A stretch of DNA of 64,000 nucleotides from Desulfolucanica intricata (GTDB lineage: Bacteria; Bacillota; Desulfotomaculia; Desulfotomaculales; Desulfofarciminaceae): contig NZ_BCWE01000002.1 in NCBI RefSeq assembly GCF_001592105.1, forward strand, positions 124,001-188,000. The letters are read 5' to 3'. This document shows positions 1 to 6,649 of this stretch, piece by piece. Position 1 is the first letter of the stretch. Each line of letters begins with the position of its first letter. The notes under the pieces were generated by a model. It searched no databases. It was not told the DNA's origin and saw only the letters and a list, made by a program, of their open reading frames with translations. The position numbers were made by a program, and so were the translations under genes.

Positions 1-29
1 ACAGATACAACCATTGGTAAATCAATCAT
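1..29 (-). CDS. N-terminus of an unidentified protein (cut by window edge)
   Basis: An ATG on the minus strand at 29-27 is preceded by GGGAGG at 34-39 with five bases between them, a strong ribosome binding site. The frame reads MIDLPMVVS and runs off the left edge. It has the same direction as the phage early genes and would be the next gene of that series or the start of the late region. Nine residues are too few to assign a family. Confidence 0.4.
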
Positions 30-499
30 AGTACCTCCCATTTTTTTATCAAAATATATATCTTACGAATACCCCCAATATTTTATTTCATTTTAACACT
101 TTTCCTAAGACAACCTATTGTCATTTGACAAAACATTTTAAATTTTACATTGGTTTTAGTGATAAGTGTGGGAACAGGGGCCGCGGCTGCGGCCCCTACG
201 CGCGCTACCGCGCGCGGCCTTCCGCCAGGCTGCGGAAGCTTATTGAACATAATGAGTCCGCTCCAATAACAAAAGGTAAACAATGCGGGCCAATAAGACC
301 AGCACCAGTATGTGAAACAGGTCGTTGACGGGCCGGTGTACCGTGCTGCGAGCTGTGCACCGCTACTGTGCCTTTAGTTACGGCTCCCGCCGGTATCACG
401 CCGGGACGGGTGGGCCGGGACAATGCCAGCCACTATTGACCATCGCCCCCTAGCCGGGCGGTGATACCAGTACCATCAGGCCGGTTGTACGGAGCGGGT
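30..499. other. Gene-free stretch with three tandem hairpins
   Basis: I see no convincing gene here. Short open frames exist on both strands, but none has a ribosome binding site or recognisable protein sequence. Bases 30-160 are AT-rich. Bases 177-238 hold three consecutive GC-rich hairpins: 177-196 (8-bp arms GGGGCCGC/GCGGCCCC), 199-214 (CGCGCG arms) and 219-238 (CTTCCGC/GCGGAAG). A similar row of hairpins occurs in another non-coding gap of the same element at 10328-10474. Confidence 0.5.
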
Positions 500-528
500 A
501 AAAAAATACCCCGCAAGTGGGGTTATTG
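500..528 (-). terminator. Intrinsic terminator after the 523-891 gene
   Basis: Read on the minus strand, a CCCC/GGGG stem with a short loop is followed by ATTTTTTT. It overlaps the stop codon of the 122-residue gene and would end leftward transcription of the early operon. Confidence 0.6.
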
Positions 529-891
529 GTCTTTGTCTTTTGTTTCTTTGGCCCATTCCCGGGCGATTCTGCCGATCTCCAGGTCCGCGCTGACTTCGTT
601 GGGGTCGTCTTCGTCAACGGGCGCAAACTGGTACAGTTCAATAACCTTGCCATCGCCTTTCAGCCTGGCTTCCCGTTTGCGCAGTATTTCCCGGTAATTT
701 TGCCGGCCAAATTCGGTCATGTGCTCCATATGCACGTGGGCATGAATTTCCCGGGCGCTGGTTAGTAAATCATGCACCTGTTGAGCTTCGGCGGCCCGGT
801 CGATTTGATTGAGTTTTTCGTAAAAGTACCGGGCCACGTTCAGGGCGTTCATCAGGCAATGCCTTTCCTCTATTTCCAGTTCAATTTTCAT
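523..891 (-). CDS. Phage hypothetical protein, 122 aa
   Basis: I do not recognise the family. The longer open frame reaches 1245, but the upstream part reads through repeat DNA. The ATG at 891-889 has GGAGGGA about nine bases ahead, so I use it. The protein is charged and probably helical (it begins MKIELEIEERHCLMNAL, with many E, K and R later and an acidic stretch near residue 92). It is the last gene of the leftward early series before a terminator. Its position suggests an accessory early phage protein. Confidence 0.6.
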   Translation of the reverse strand: MKIELEIEERHCLMNALNVARYFYEKLNQIDRAAEAQQVHDLLTSAREIHAHVHMEHMTEFGRQNYREILRKREARLKGDGKVIELYQFAPVDEDDPNEVSADLEIGRIAREWAKETKDKDQ

Positions 892-911
892 TTCCACCGT
901 TCCCTCCTTAA

Positions 912-1081
912 ATTGGGGACTTTCATATCGTTGGGGACATTTCTCGACCCCATACAATCGGGGACATTCCTCGACCCCAAAGTCCTGACCTAAAAGCTGA
1001 GGTGTGTCCCCTTTCACCAATTGGGGACATTCCTCGACCCAAAATATTGACCCAAGAACAGAGGTGTGTCCCCTTTCCTTA
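912..1081. repeat. Two full and one partial copies of a 63-bp GGGGACA/TGTCCCC repeat
   Basis: Full copies lie at about 956-1018 and 1019-1081, and a partial one at 913-955. Each full copy starts TTGGGGACATTCCTCGACC (or CGGGGACATT...) and ends GAGGTGTGTCCCC, so its ends are inverted repeats. Another full copy lies at 8181-8245 in the same element, between two other early genes, and a fragment (GGGGAATGTCCCC) is at 12488-12500. The layout resembles REP-like or MITE-like elements. No transposase of the family is in the window. Confidence 0.7.
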
Positions 1082-1441
1082 AACCTTAAATTCCCGCAAC
1101 ACTTTCCCGGGTGGTGGTTCGCCTGTGTCTTCTTCTGCAAAAGCGAGGAATTCTTCATCGTCTCCCGTATCGTCCAGGGTCTGCTCCTGCTTTTTAAGCG
1201 GTTTGGTTGCTCCTTCGCCGCCGTTGCGGTGGGCCTGCATGTCAAATAGATTTAGTTGTACCGGTTCGATAACCACGTTAACCTGTTCGTTGGGCCGGAA
1301 TTGGCGCAGCTCCAATAAGTTTTCGTTGGTTAGTTCGATGTCGTCCAACTGCACCCTAATGGCTTGAGCCCAGCCGTCGGCCAGCACTTTGTTGGCAATC
1401 TCTATTTTTTTGATCCGGGCCTGGAAGTCCGCTTTACGCAT
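1079..1441 (-). CDS. Phage hypothetical protein, 120 aa
   Basis: Family not recognised. The ATG at 1441 has AAGGAGTGAGAAATA directly upstream, a good ribosome binding site. The N-terminal half is basic and helical. The C-terminal third is acidic and low-complexity (DDTGDDEEFLAFAEEDTGE). The stop codon lies in the outer end of a 63-bp repeat, so the repeat has been inserted immediately behind the gene. It is co-directional with the replication genes and separated from them by the oppositely oriented tRNA unit. Confidence 0.6.
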   Translation of the reverse strand: MRKADFQARIKKIEIANKVLADGWAQAIRVQLDDIELTNENLLELRQFRPNEQVNVVIEPVQLNLFDMQAHRNGGEGATKPLKKQEQTLDDTGDDEEFLAFAEEDTGEPPPGKVLREFKV

Positions 1442-1595
1442 TTATTTCTCACTCCTTGTCTAATTTCCTTCGCTTAGATTAAGTTTACTGCCGGTGTTGA
1501 ACAGTTTCTTTGTTATGTGCATTAAGAAAAAGTAATATTTTCAATTATAATTTAAGATCTTTATCATTAAAAAAATTGCAATAAAGATAATTTAT

Positions 1596-1625
1596 TTGAG
1601 TAATTAAATATGTTTATGGTAATAT
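1596..1625 (+). promoter_or_regulatory. Promoter of the tRNA unit
   Basis: TTGAGT at 1596-1601, an 18-base spacer, then TAATAT at 1620-1625. The predicted start is within a few bases of the first tRNA nucleotide at 1632. The surrounding 150 bases are strongly AT-rich, unlike the GC-rich phage genes on either side. Confidence 0.55.
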
Positions 1626-1631
1626 ATTTTT

Positions 1632-1727
1632 GGGGAGAAAGGGGATGGTCCCCCCGCGGGCTGCAAACCCGTTGGCCTGCCTGCAACTCAGGTGGGAGTC
1701 CGGTTCGATTCCGACTTCTCCCCTCCA
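1632..1727 (+). tRNA. Selenocysteine-tRNA-shaped tRNA with a cysteine (GCA) anticodon
   Basis: The gene folds into a 96-nt type II cloverleaf. The acceptor stem has eight pairs (1632-1639 with 1716-1723), followed by discriminator T1724 and an encoded CCA. The D arm is a tight 4-5 bp hairpin (1641-1653). The anticodon stem is 1656-1660/1668-1672 with loop CTGCAAA, anticodon GCA at 1663-1665. The variable arm is long, 8 bp with two G-U pairs (1676-1683/1689-1696). The T stem has five pairs with one bulged C at 1700, and the T loop is TTCGATT. The 8-bp acceptor and long variable arm are features of tRNA-Sec, but tRNA-Sec normally has UCA. Ordinary tRNA-Cys has a 7-bp acceptor and a short variable region. 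Minor Cys tRNAs of 8/4 or bulged form have been reported in bacteria, from memory. Which amino acid it carries is unknown. Confidence 0.8.
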
Positions 1728-1749
1728 AATTCAGTGTTCAGCTGTCTAC

Positions 1750-1825
1750 GGGCCATTAGCTCAATTGGTAGAGCAGGCGACTCTTAATCGTCAGGTTTGG
1801 GGTTCGATTCCCTAATGGCCCACCA
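1750..1825 (+). tRNA. tRNA-Lys(CTT)
   Basis: Canonical 76-nt cloverleaf: acceptor GGGCCAT/ATGGCCC, D arm with AATTGG, anticodon loop CTCTTAA (anticodon CTT, reading AAG), T loop TTCGATT, and an encoded CCA at 1823-1825. It lies 22 bases behind the unusual tRNA, shares its promoter and is followed by a terminator. A lysine tRNA on a phage-like element may supplement host decoding. Confidence 0.93.
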
Positions 1826-1856
1826 AAGGGAGTTCCTTTTGTCGGAACTCCTTTTT
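1826..1856 (+). terminator. Intrinsic terminator of the tRNA unit
   Basis: GGAGTTCC pairs with GGAACTCC across a 7-base loop, followed by CTTTTT. It starts directly behind the CCA of tRNA-Lys. Confidence 0.8.
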
Positions 1857-1880
1857 AGAACTGGATGGAAGTGATGTTTT

Positions 1881-2096
1881 GTGCATGAGGAACTTAACAA
1901 TATTAAAATCAAAATGAAGGCACTTGGTTTTTCCCAGCAGCAAATTGACTCTATTATTGAAAAGACCCTTCCCGGAAAACGCTGGGAAGAAATGAATGAT
2001 TCAGAAAAGCAGCAAATATTACAATCTATAAATGAGAGAATTATTTTCGTAAGAAAGTTTCTTCAGCTTATTAGTTGTAATTCCTGTTGTAAATAA
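1881..2096 (+). CDS. Small protein of unknown function, 71 aa, Cys-rich C-terminus
   Basis: Not recognised. It starts with GTG, with GGAAGTGA six bases ahead. The sequence is helical and charged (KALGFSQQQIDSIIEKTL, then NDSEKQQILQSINERI) and ends in ISCNSCCK, three cysteines within five residues, all read from TGT codons. It is AT-rich and lies 25 bases behind the terminator of the tRNA unit on the same strand, opposite to the phage operon. It probably came in with the tRNAs. Whether the cysteine-rich tail has any link to the GCA tRNA next door is speculation. Confidence 0.5.
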   Translation: MHEELNNIKIKMKALGFSQQQIDSIIEKTLPGKRWEEMNDSEKQQILQSINERIIFVRKFLQLISCNSCCK

Positions 2097-2161
2097 AATT
2101 CGCATCTTAATTAACGGATAGCTTTCCTACCCTGCTTGCTGCACATTTTAAACATACTGCA

Positions 2162-2506
2162 TCACAACCTCTGGATCATCACTTCCACCCGCTCCTTCAC
2201 CCCGGGCCGCACGAATAAGCCCGCTTTCAGCCGGGTGACCTGCCGGTCATCCCGCCAGGCGATACTATTCAGGCCGTCCTGGATGCTTTTGATGTAGTTG
2301 TCCAGATCACCCCCGGGTTCGGCCAAATAAACTTTTACCTGCAGGCTTACCGGGCCGTCATAGGGGTTTTTAAACACCTGCTTGCCGGCCCAGCCGACGG
2401 TTTCCTCATAGACCCGGCTTTTTTTCGGCGTATAGATGTTACCGTTTTTGCCCGCCCTGGGGCGCTGTTTGGGCACGGGCCGGCCCGGAATAACAAACGA
2501 TACCAT
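2162..2506 (-). CDS. rusA: RusA-type Holliday junction resolvase
   Basis: 114 aa, the usual length of the RusA family, which are metal-dependent endonucleases that resolve four-way DNA junctions in phage replication and recombination. The N-terminus has the family pattern FVIPGRPVPKQRPRAG. The acidic metal-binding residues follow in GGDLDNYIKSIQDGL and WRDDRQV. The ATG at 2506 abuts the stop codon of the upstream 137-aa gene, so the two are translationally coupled. Together with the Sak4-type and RecF-like ATPases it makes up a recombination set for the element. Confidence 0.88.
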   Translation of the reverse strand: MVSFVIPGRPVPKQRPRAGKNGNIYTPKKSRVYEETVGWAGKQVFKNPYDGPVSLQVKVYLAEPGGDLDNYIKSIQDGLNSIAWRDDRQVTRLKAGLFVRPGVKERVEVMIQRL

Positions 2507-2920
2507 TTAGATCACTCCCGCTTTTTTCATCTCCTTGAACATCAGCCGGCAGGCCCGGGGCGACCGGGCCAGCCGGGCCGCGGCCTGCTTATAATTGCGC
2601 TTCTGCAGCCCCACCAGGATGGCCAGCCGGTACAGTTCGGCGTTACTCCAGGCATGTTTGTTTCTGCGACTGCGGCCGGAGTTGAATTTTTGCACCCGCT
2701 CCCGCAGGGCTTCATCCTGCGGCGTGCCCGCCCGGGCTTTGGAGCCGGTAGGCGCTTCGGGTGGGGAAGAGGGGCGGTGGTGTTTCGACCTGGCCGGTTT
2801 CATGCCCCCGCGCTCTGCTTCGGCCGGTTCCTCGCTGCACGACTGCCTGTCCCAGAATTCCCGCAAGTTGTTTTCCAGCACCTGGCCGGTTTGAATATCT
2901 ACTCTGACCAGATAATCCAC
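2507..2920 (-). CDS. Phage protein with C-terminal helix-turn-helix-like domain
   Basis: 137 aa. Residues 1-35 are mixed, 36-80 are a disordered Pro/Arg/Ser-rich linker, and 85-137 form a compact basic domain. That domain (HAWSNAELYRLAILVGLQKRNYKQAAARLARSPRACRLMFKEMKKAG) resembles Myb/SANT-like or sigma-like helix-turn-helix domains of small phage proteins. It probably binds DNA. It lies directly upstream of rusA with no gap. I cannot name a family. Confidence 0.6.
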   Translation of the reverse strand: MDYLVRVDIQTGQVLENNLREFWDRQSCSEEPAEAERGGMKPARSKHHRPSSPPEAPTGSKARAGTPQDEALRERVQKFNSGRSRRNKHAWSNAELYRLAILVGLQKRNYKQAAARLARSPRACRLMFKEMKKAGVI

Positions 2921-3043
2921 AGTTTCACCTCCGGTTAAATGTCCAGCTCGGATTCAAGCAAATAGGCCATATAGCTGCCGTATCGAAAAAATTAGCAAAA
3001 AGGCTTGTAACAAATAATTTTTTGCGCAATATTATGATATAGC

Positions 3044-3790
3044 TTGTTTTTTGGGGTGGTTTGGCTGGAACATTTATTGGTGTATCTATTATTGTTTTTA
3101 GCAAGTTTTGTGGCCGCTGCAATTTCCGGCGCTGCTGGATTTGGTGGAGCGTTATTATTGCTTCCGATTTTAACCAGGATGGTAGGGGTAACTTTAGCCA
3201 TACCGGTTCTCACCATTGCCCAGCTTTTTGGTAATTTATCCCGGGTGTGGTTTGGCCTGGACCAAATTGACTGGAAACCCGTGCGAGCATTTATCTTGGG
3301 AGCTGTACCTATGTCCATCTTGGGGGCGTACTCTTTCGTATCCGCTCCCAAGGAATTAATCATTAGAATGGTTGGATTGGTTATTATAGCTTTCGTATTG
3401 CTAAAACACTACAATATTATAAAATTCCAGCCCAATAACCGGATTATGGTCATTGGGGGAGGAATTGTAGGGTTATTGTCCGGATTGGTTGGCAGCGCGG
3501 GGCCAATCGGGGCAGCATTATTTCTTTCTTTAGGGCTCCCGCCGGTTGCTTACATTGCCAGTGAAGCTACAACGGCTGTTACTATGCATGTTATCAAGAT
3601 TGTTGTTTACCAAAAGTATTTGGATCTGGGTGTTAAGGGCCTGGCATTGGGCTTATTTACCGGCGTAGCTATGATACTGGGCACCTGGGCTGGTAAAAGA
3701 ATAATTGAACACATGCCCGGGGATTTATTTGTCAAAATGGTTAGTGTTTTACTGGTCTTAATCGGCATGCAAATGCTGATTTGGGGTTAA
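3044..3790 (+). CDS. TSUP (TauE/SafE) family membrane transporter
   Basis: 248 aa, about eight hydrophobic segments, with glycine-rich paired motifs (AAISGAAGFGGALLLLP near residue 25; GLLSGLVGSAGPIGAALFLSLGL near 143). This is the TauE/SafE family, which moves small anions such as sulfite, sulfonates or organic acids across the membrane. The substrate cannot be predicted here. The frame opens with TTG at 3044, but GTG at 3056 or TTG at 3083 may be the true start; no strong ribosome binding site decides it. It runs against the phage operon and is much more AT-rich than its neighbours, as expected for a host-derived cargo gene. Confidence 0.8.
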   Translation: MFFGVVWLEHLLVYLLLFLASFVAAAISGAAGFGGALLLLPILTRMVGVTLAIPVLTIAQLFGNLSRVWFGLDQIDWKPVRAFILGAVPMSILGAYSFVSAPKELIIRMVGLVIIAFVLLKHYNIIKFQPNNRIMVIGGGIVGLLSGLVGSAGPIGAALFLSLGLPPVAYIASEATTAVTMHVIKIVVYQKYLDLGVKGLALGLFTGVAMILGTWAGKRIIEHMPGDLFVKMVSVLLVLIGMQMLIWG

Positions 3791-3873
3791 GCAATACCCA
3801 AAGATGCTTATCAAATTGGTGTTTATGCATTTTTAAAATGGGTAATGAGTCGCCCCACAAGGATAATTGCTTT

Positions 3874-4434
3874 TTAAAACGGTATTTCCCCGCTCCGCAC
3901 TTCCACGGCACCCGCCAGCAGTGTGGGCCGGGCCTTTTTGCCGGTCCGTTTTTCCCATTCCCGGCGGTTCTGCATGGCCAGATAATTGAGGCTGCAAATG
4001 TTGTCCACCTGGTCCACTTGCGGCAGCCCGGTTTCGCTGCGCTGCTGCCCGGCCCGGCAGTTACACCGGGCCACAAAATTATACACCTGCCCGCCCAGCT
4101 GTTCCTGGTAAAACACCAGCCCCAGGTCACCGCACAGGAAACAGTCCGGCTGCTGCTCCTCTTTTTGCTGCTCCGCCACCAGGGCCCGGGGCAAGGTGAT
4201 AACCAGGCCGCACCTGCCGCAGGTTTTGCGCCACTGCCGGGGGGCGAAGGCCACCTCATGGCCGCACCGCTGGCAGACCAGCGCGCCTGCCCGCAAAGCG
4301 CCGGGCAAGGCTTCGGTTATGTTGCTCATTTTAGATGTTTTATCTTCGTTAGTTCTGCCCGCGGCTTTAACAGGTGGCGTCCTGACGTGCAAAGTCGCAG
4401 TTTTAACCGATGCGTTACCGGCAGCGCCACTCAT
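3874..4434 (-). CDS. Double zinc-ribbon phage protein downstream of helicase loader
   Basis: 186 aa. The open frame extends upstream to 4707, but that part is out-of-frame shadow of the loader gene. The ATG at 4434 overlaps the loader's stop as ATGA, so it is the coupled start. There are two cysteine clusters: CQRCG...CGRCG (C-x2-C-x15-C-x2-C) near residues 54-75, and CFLCGDLGLVFY...CNC near 98-125. The second matches the zinc-binding N-terminal module usually fused to DnaC/DnaI-type loaders. Here it is a separate protein behind the ATPase. I infer a role with the loader or initiator at the origin. Confidence 0.65.
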   Translation of the reverse strand: MSGAAGNASVKTATLHVRTPPVKAAGRTNEDKTSKMSNITEALPGALRAGALVCQRCGHEVAFAPRQWRKTCGRCGLVITLPRALVAEQQKEEQQPDCFLCGDLGLVFYQEQLGGQVYNFVARCNCRAGQQRSETGLPQVDQVDNICSLNYLAMQNRREWEKRTGKKARPTLLAGAVEVRSGEIPF

Positions 4435-5063
4435 TTGAGCCTCCAGTCTTCTCCGGTGATTTGCTGCACATGCGCCAGGCCACACAACCGGCTGACAATG
4501 CGGTCGTGCCCCAGGCGGTCGGCCAGCTCGTCCAGGCCGTAATTGGTGGTGGCGAGTACCGGCGCGGTGCGTTCGTCCAGGATGCCGTAGATAATCTCCG
4601 CCGCCCAATCCGACGGCTTGTGGGTGCCCAGGTCGTCCAGGTACAGGAGCGGGGCGTCGGAAACGCCGGGCAGTGTGGTGCGAGCCACTGCCGGGCAATA
4701 CCGGCACACGCCGGTGGGCCTGTACTTATAATTAATTACCCCACAGTTCCCGTGGTTGGTGGCGTAACACCGGCCGGCGCTTTCCCGGGCCTGGTGGATT
4801 TTACCCATTGGCCGCAGGTCGGCAATTAACTGGTTAACGTTTACCCAGACACCGCCCAGTTCTTTATAAACCGCCGCCGCCAGGTGGGTTTTACCCGTCC
4901 CGGGCGGGCCGGCCAGCAATAGTCCCTTGCGCACATCGGGCCATTTTTGGACCAAATACCTGGCCATTCCGGCGGCCTCTTTGTTTCCGGCATGCACCGT
5001 CAGGTTTTCAAAGGTCATCGTAGCCAATGGTCCGGTTAACATATCCGGCATATTTGTTTGCAC
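4431..5063 (-). CDS. DnaC-like helicase loader ATPase
   Basis: 210 aa AAA+ ATPase of the DnaC/IstB group, which loads the replicative helicase at an origin. Walker A is GPPGTGKT (residues 52-59), Walker B LLYLDD (139-144), sensor 1 ATTN (171-174), and the arginine finger probably R192. Between the Walker motifs, residues 98-124 hold an unusual insertion with Cys 99, 107, 120 and 123 (C-x7-C-x12-C-x2-C), a possible zinc or Fe-S site. The N-terminal zinc domain typical of phage loaders is missing here and seems to be in the next gene. The start overlaps the end of the initiator gene by 56 bases. Confidence 0.85.
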   Translation of the reverse strand: MQTNMPDMLTGPLATMTFENLTVHAGNKEAAGMARYLVQKWPDVRKGLLLAGPPGTGKTHLAAAVYKELGGVWVNVNQLIADLRPMGKIHQARESAGRCYATNHGNCGVINYKYRPTGVCRYCPAVARTTLPGVSDAPLLYLDDLGTHKPSDWAAEIIYGILDERTAPVLATTNYGLDELADRLGHDRIVSRLCGLAHVQQITGEDWRLK

Positions 5064-6630
5064 CTCCCTGCGCCCGGTTGGGCGCTTTGGTTTTGTCTTT
5101 TAAAAAATTGGTTTTGGGGTCGCTCTCGGACTTGAACTTGTCCAAACCGCGCGCTAAAAATTCATCCAGCCGCCATTTGTGCGTCCAGTAGTATTCCTCA
5201 CCTCGCACCACTTCCGCGTAGTTGGTGATGGCCTCCAGGATCTCCCCCATCGTGTACCCTTCGGCCAGCCGGGCCTGAATCTGGCCCTTTTGTCTGTCGG
5301 ACAGCTTGCGGTGGGTAATGATTTGCTGTGCGTTCCAGTGCTCAAAAATGGTATATATATATTTATTTATATATTTTTTATCTTTAGCTATATATTTATT
5401 TATATATATAGCCTGATTCGGCTCTTTTTCGTTTGGTTTGGCCGGGCCTGATTTAGCAGGTGCTGAGCGGTTCGGTGCCCGGATTCGTGCCTGGATTGGT
5501 TCCCGAATTGGTGGACGGATGGGGGGAATATTTCCACCGGTGTCTCCGGTTGGTCCCTGAATTGGTGGAATATTTCCACCCATGTCCTCAATTGGTTCCC
5601 GGATTGGTGGATTATTTCCACCGGTATCTTCGGTAAGTCCCCGAATCGGTGGATTATTTCCACCAATGTCTCCGGTTGGTCCCTGGATTGGTGGAATATT
5701 TCCACCCATGTCCTCAATTGGTTCCCGGATTGGTGGATTATTTCCACCGGTATCTTCGGTAAGTCCCCGAATCGGTGGATTATTTCCACCAATGTCTCCG
5801 GTTGGTCCCTGGATTGGTGGAATATTTCCCCCAATGTTTTGGGTTGGTCCCCGGGTTGGTGGAATATTTCCACCAGCATTTTCGATTGCCCCCCGGATTG
5901 GTGGAGCATTTCCCCCCATCTCCCCGGTCGGTCCCGGAATGAGTGGAGTATTTCCACCTGTTGGGGGACATTCATCTGGCCCCGAAGCCCCGGCCGGGTG
6001 TACTTCCTTTGGGATCACCCCGGTTAGCTCCGGCCCGGGCGGGTTTATTTCTCCGTTGTTTTTATAGGGTTCCCATGCGGGTGGATTACTTCCCCCGGCA
6101 CCGCCCCCGTCCACCTGAAACGCCGGATTACTTTCCCCGGCCATTTGTCCGGATGCCCGTAACGAAAAGCTATTTTGTCGGGTATTTTGCTCCGGCTCTT
6201 GAAACGCATGGTTATTTATTCCGGTGTTTTCCTCCTGCGTCTGAAACCGTGAGCTATTGCCAACTGCTTTTTCCGTCGGCGCTGGATAGGTTGGGTTATC
6301 TTTGCCGTCTTCCCGCGGCCCCTGTTCCTGTGGATTTATTCCCTCCATCCGAGCGCTGACGGGCACCATTTTATACCGGCCCGCCGTTTTGCCCTGGTTC
6401 TTGTATTCGATTAACTGCTTTTGGATTAAAATATTACGGTGTTTTATAATGGTTTTTTTATCTACCCCGAGCTTGGCCCGTAACGTCAGATTGGCCACCG
6501 CAAACCACCCCTGAGAATTACACTTGTAGTTTATGGTCATCAGGTGAAACCATAAAGCCTGGGTAATTGCATCCAATGGATTTGTTTCGAGCCAATCTAC
6601 AAAGGCATTGATCTCGCGTAGATAATTCAT
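5008..6630 (-). CDS. Phage replication initiator (winged helix, repeat region, DnaD-like C-terminus)
   Basis: 540 aa. Residues 1-100 form a winged-helix domain typical of phage replisome organisers (begins MNYLREINAFVDWLETNPL; contains KLGVDKKTIIKHRNILIQKQLIEY). Residues about 224-370 are fourteen-residue repeats of type GGNIPPIxGPxxDx. Residues 406-428 are YINKYI repeats encoded by an AT-rich tract. Residues 425-500 resemble the DnaD C-terminal region. It precedes the helicase loader, with overlapping reading frames. The repeats encode near-palindromic 17-mers at 42-bp spacing, so the gene probably contains the origin that its product recognises, as in the lambda O gene. The middle repeats look shaped by DNA function rather than protein function. 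Confidence 0.82.
   Translation of the reverse strand: MNYLREINAFVDWLETNPLDAITQALWFHLMTINYKCNSQGWFAVANLTLRAKLGVDKKTIIKHRNILIQKQLIEYKNQGKTAGRYKMVPVSARMEGINPQEQGPREDGKDNPTYPAPTEKAVGNSSRFQTQEENTGINNHAFQEPEQNTRQNSFSLRASGQMAGESNPAFQVDGGGAGGSNPPAWEPYKNNGEINPPGPELTGVIPKEVHPAGASGPDECPPTGGNTPLIPGPTGEMGGNAPPIRGAIENAGGNIPPTRGPTQNIGGNIPPIQGPTGDIGGNNPPIRGLTEDTGGNNPPIREPIEDMGGNIPPIQGPTGDIGGNNPPIRGLTEDTGGNNPPIREPIEDMGGNIPPIQGPTGDTGGNIPPIRPPIREPIQARIRAPNRSAPAKSGPAKPNEKEPNQAIYINKYIAKDKKYINKYIYTIFEHWNAQQIITHRKLSDRQKGQIQARLAEGYTMGEILEAITNYAEVVRGEEYYWTHKWRLDEFLARGLDKFKSESDPKTNFLKDKTKAPNRAQGGANKYAGYVNRTIGYDDL
5350..5411. other. AT-rich tract, candidate DNA unwinding element
   Basis: About 62 bases, almost entirely A and T, inside the otherwise GC-rich initiator gene. 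It contains two near-identical copies of TATATATTTATTTATATA. It lies 111 bases from the nearest 42-bp iteron, the usual arrangement of a theta-type origin. It encodes the repeated YINKYI residues of the initiator. Confidence 0.6.
5522..5958. repeat. Eleven 42-bp iterons with a palindromic core, candidate phage origin
   Basis: A 17-mer of type GGTGGAATATTTCCACC recurs at 5522, 5564, 5606, 5648, 5690, 5732, 5774, 5816, 5858, 5900 and 5942, always exactly 42 bases apart. The arms GGTGGAA/TTCCACC are inverted repeats around TAT. Copies 8 and 10 have degenerate right arms, and a further degenerate copy is at 6080. The spacers between cores vary more than the cores. A 126-bp block of three units is duplicated in tandem. 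The array lies within the initiator coding sequence. Confidence 0.85.
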
Positions 6631-6649
6631 GACAACACCTCAATTTGTT

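Noticed and set aside
205-423. 72-codon minus-strand open frame near the left edge
   Set aside because: No ribosome binding site, GC-driven composition rich in Arg, Pro and Gly, and it lies over hairpin DNA. I see no protein-like features.
523-1245. Extended 240-codon version of the 122-aa gene
   Set aside because: The upstream 118 codons read through the 63-bp repeats and the 1079-1441 gene on the same strand. The internal ATG at 891 has a proper ribosome binding site.
1632-1727. Alternative reading as an ordinary tRNA-Ser, tRNA-Leu or tRNA-Tyr (type II)
   Set aside because: The loop CTGCAAA places GCA at positions 34-36, not a Ser, Leu or Tyr anticodon, and the acceptor stem has eight pairs before the discriminator base.
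5522-5958. CRISPR-like array of regular repeats
   Set aside because: The period is exactly 42 bp with a 17-bp palindromic core, but the intervening sequences are themselves related and in frame with the initiator protein. There are no unique spacers and no cas genes nearby.
5400-5975. 191-codon overlapping frame in the initiator repeat region
   Set aside because: It is a shifted-frame reading of the same 42-bp repeats. It stays open only because 42 is divisible by three and the repeat lacks stops.
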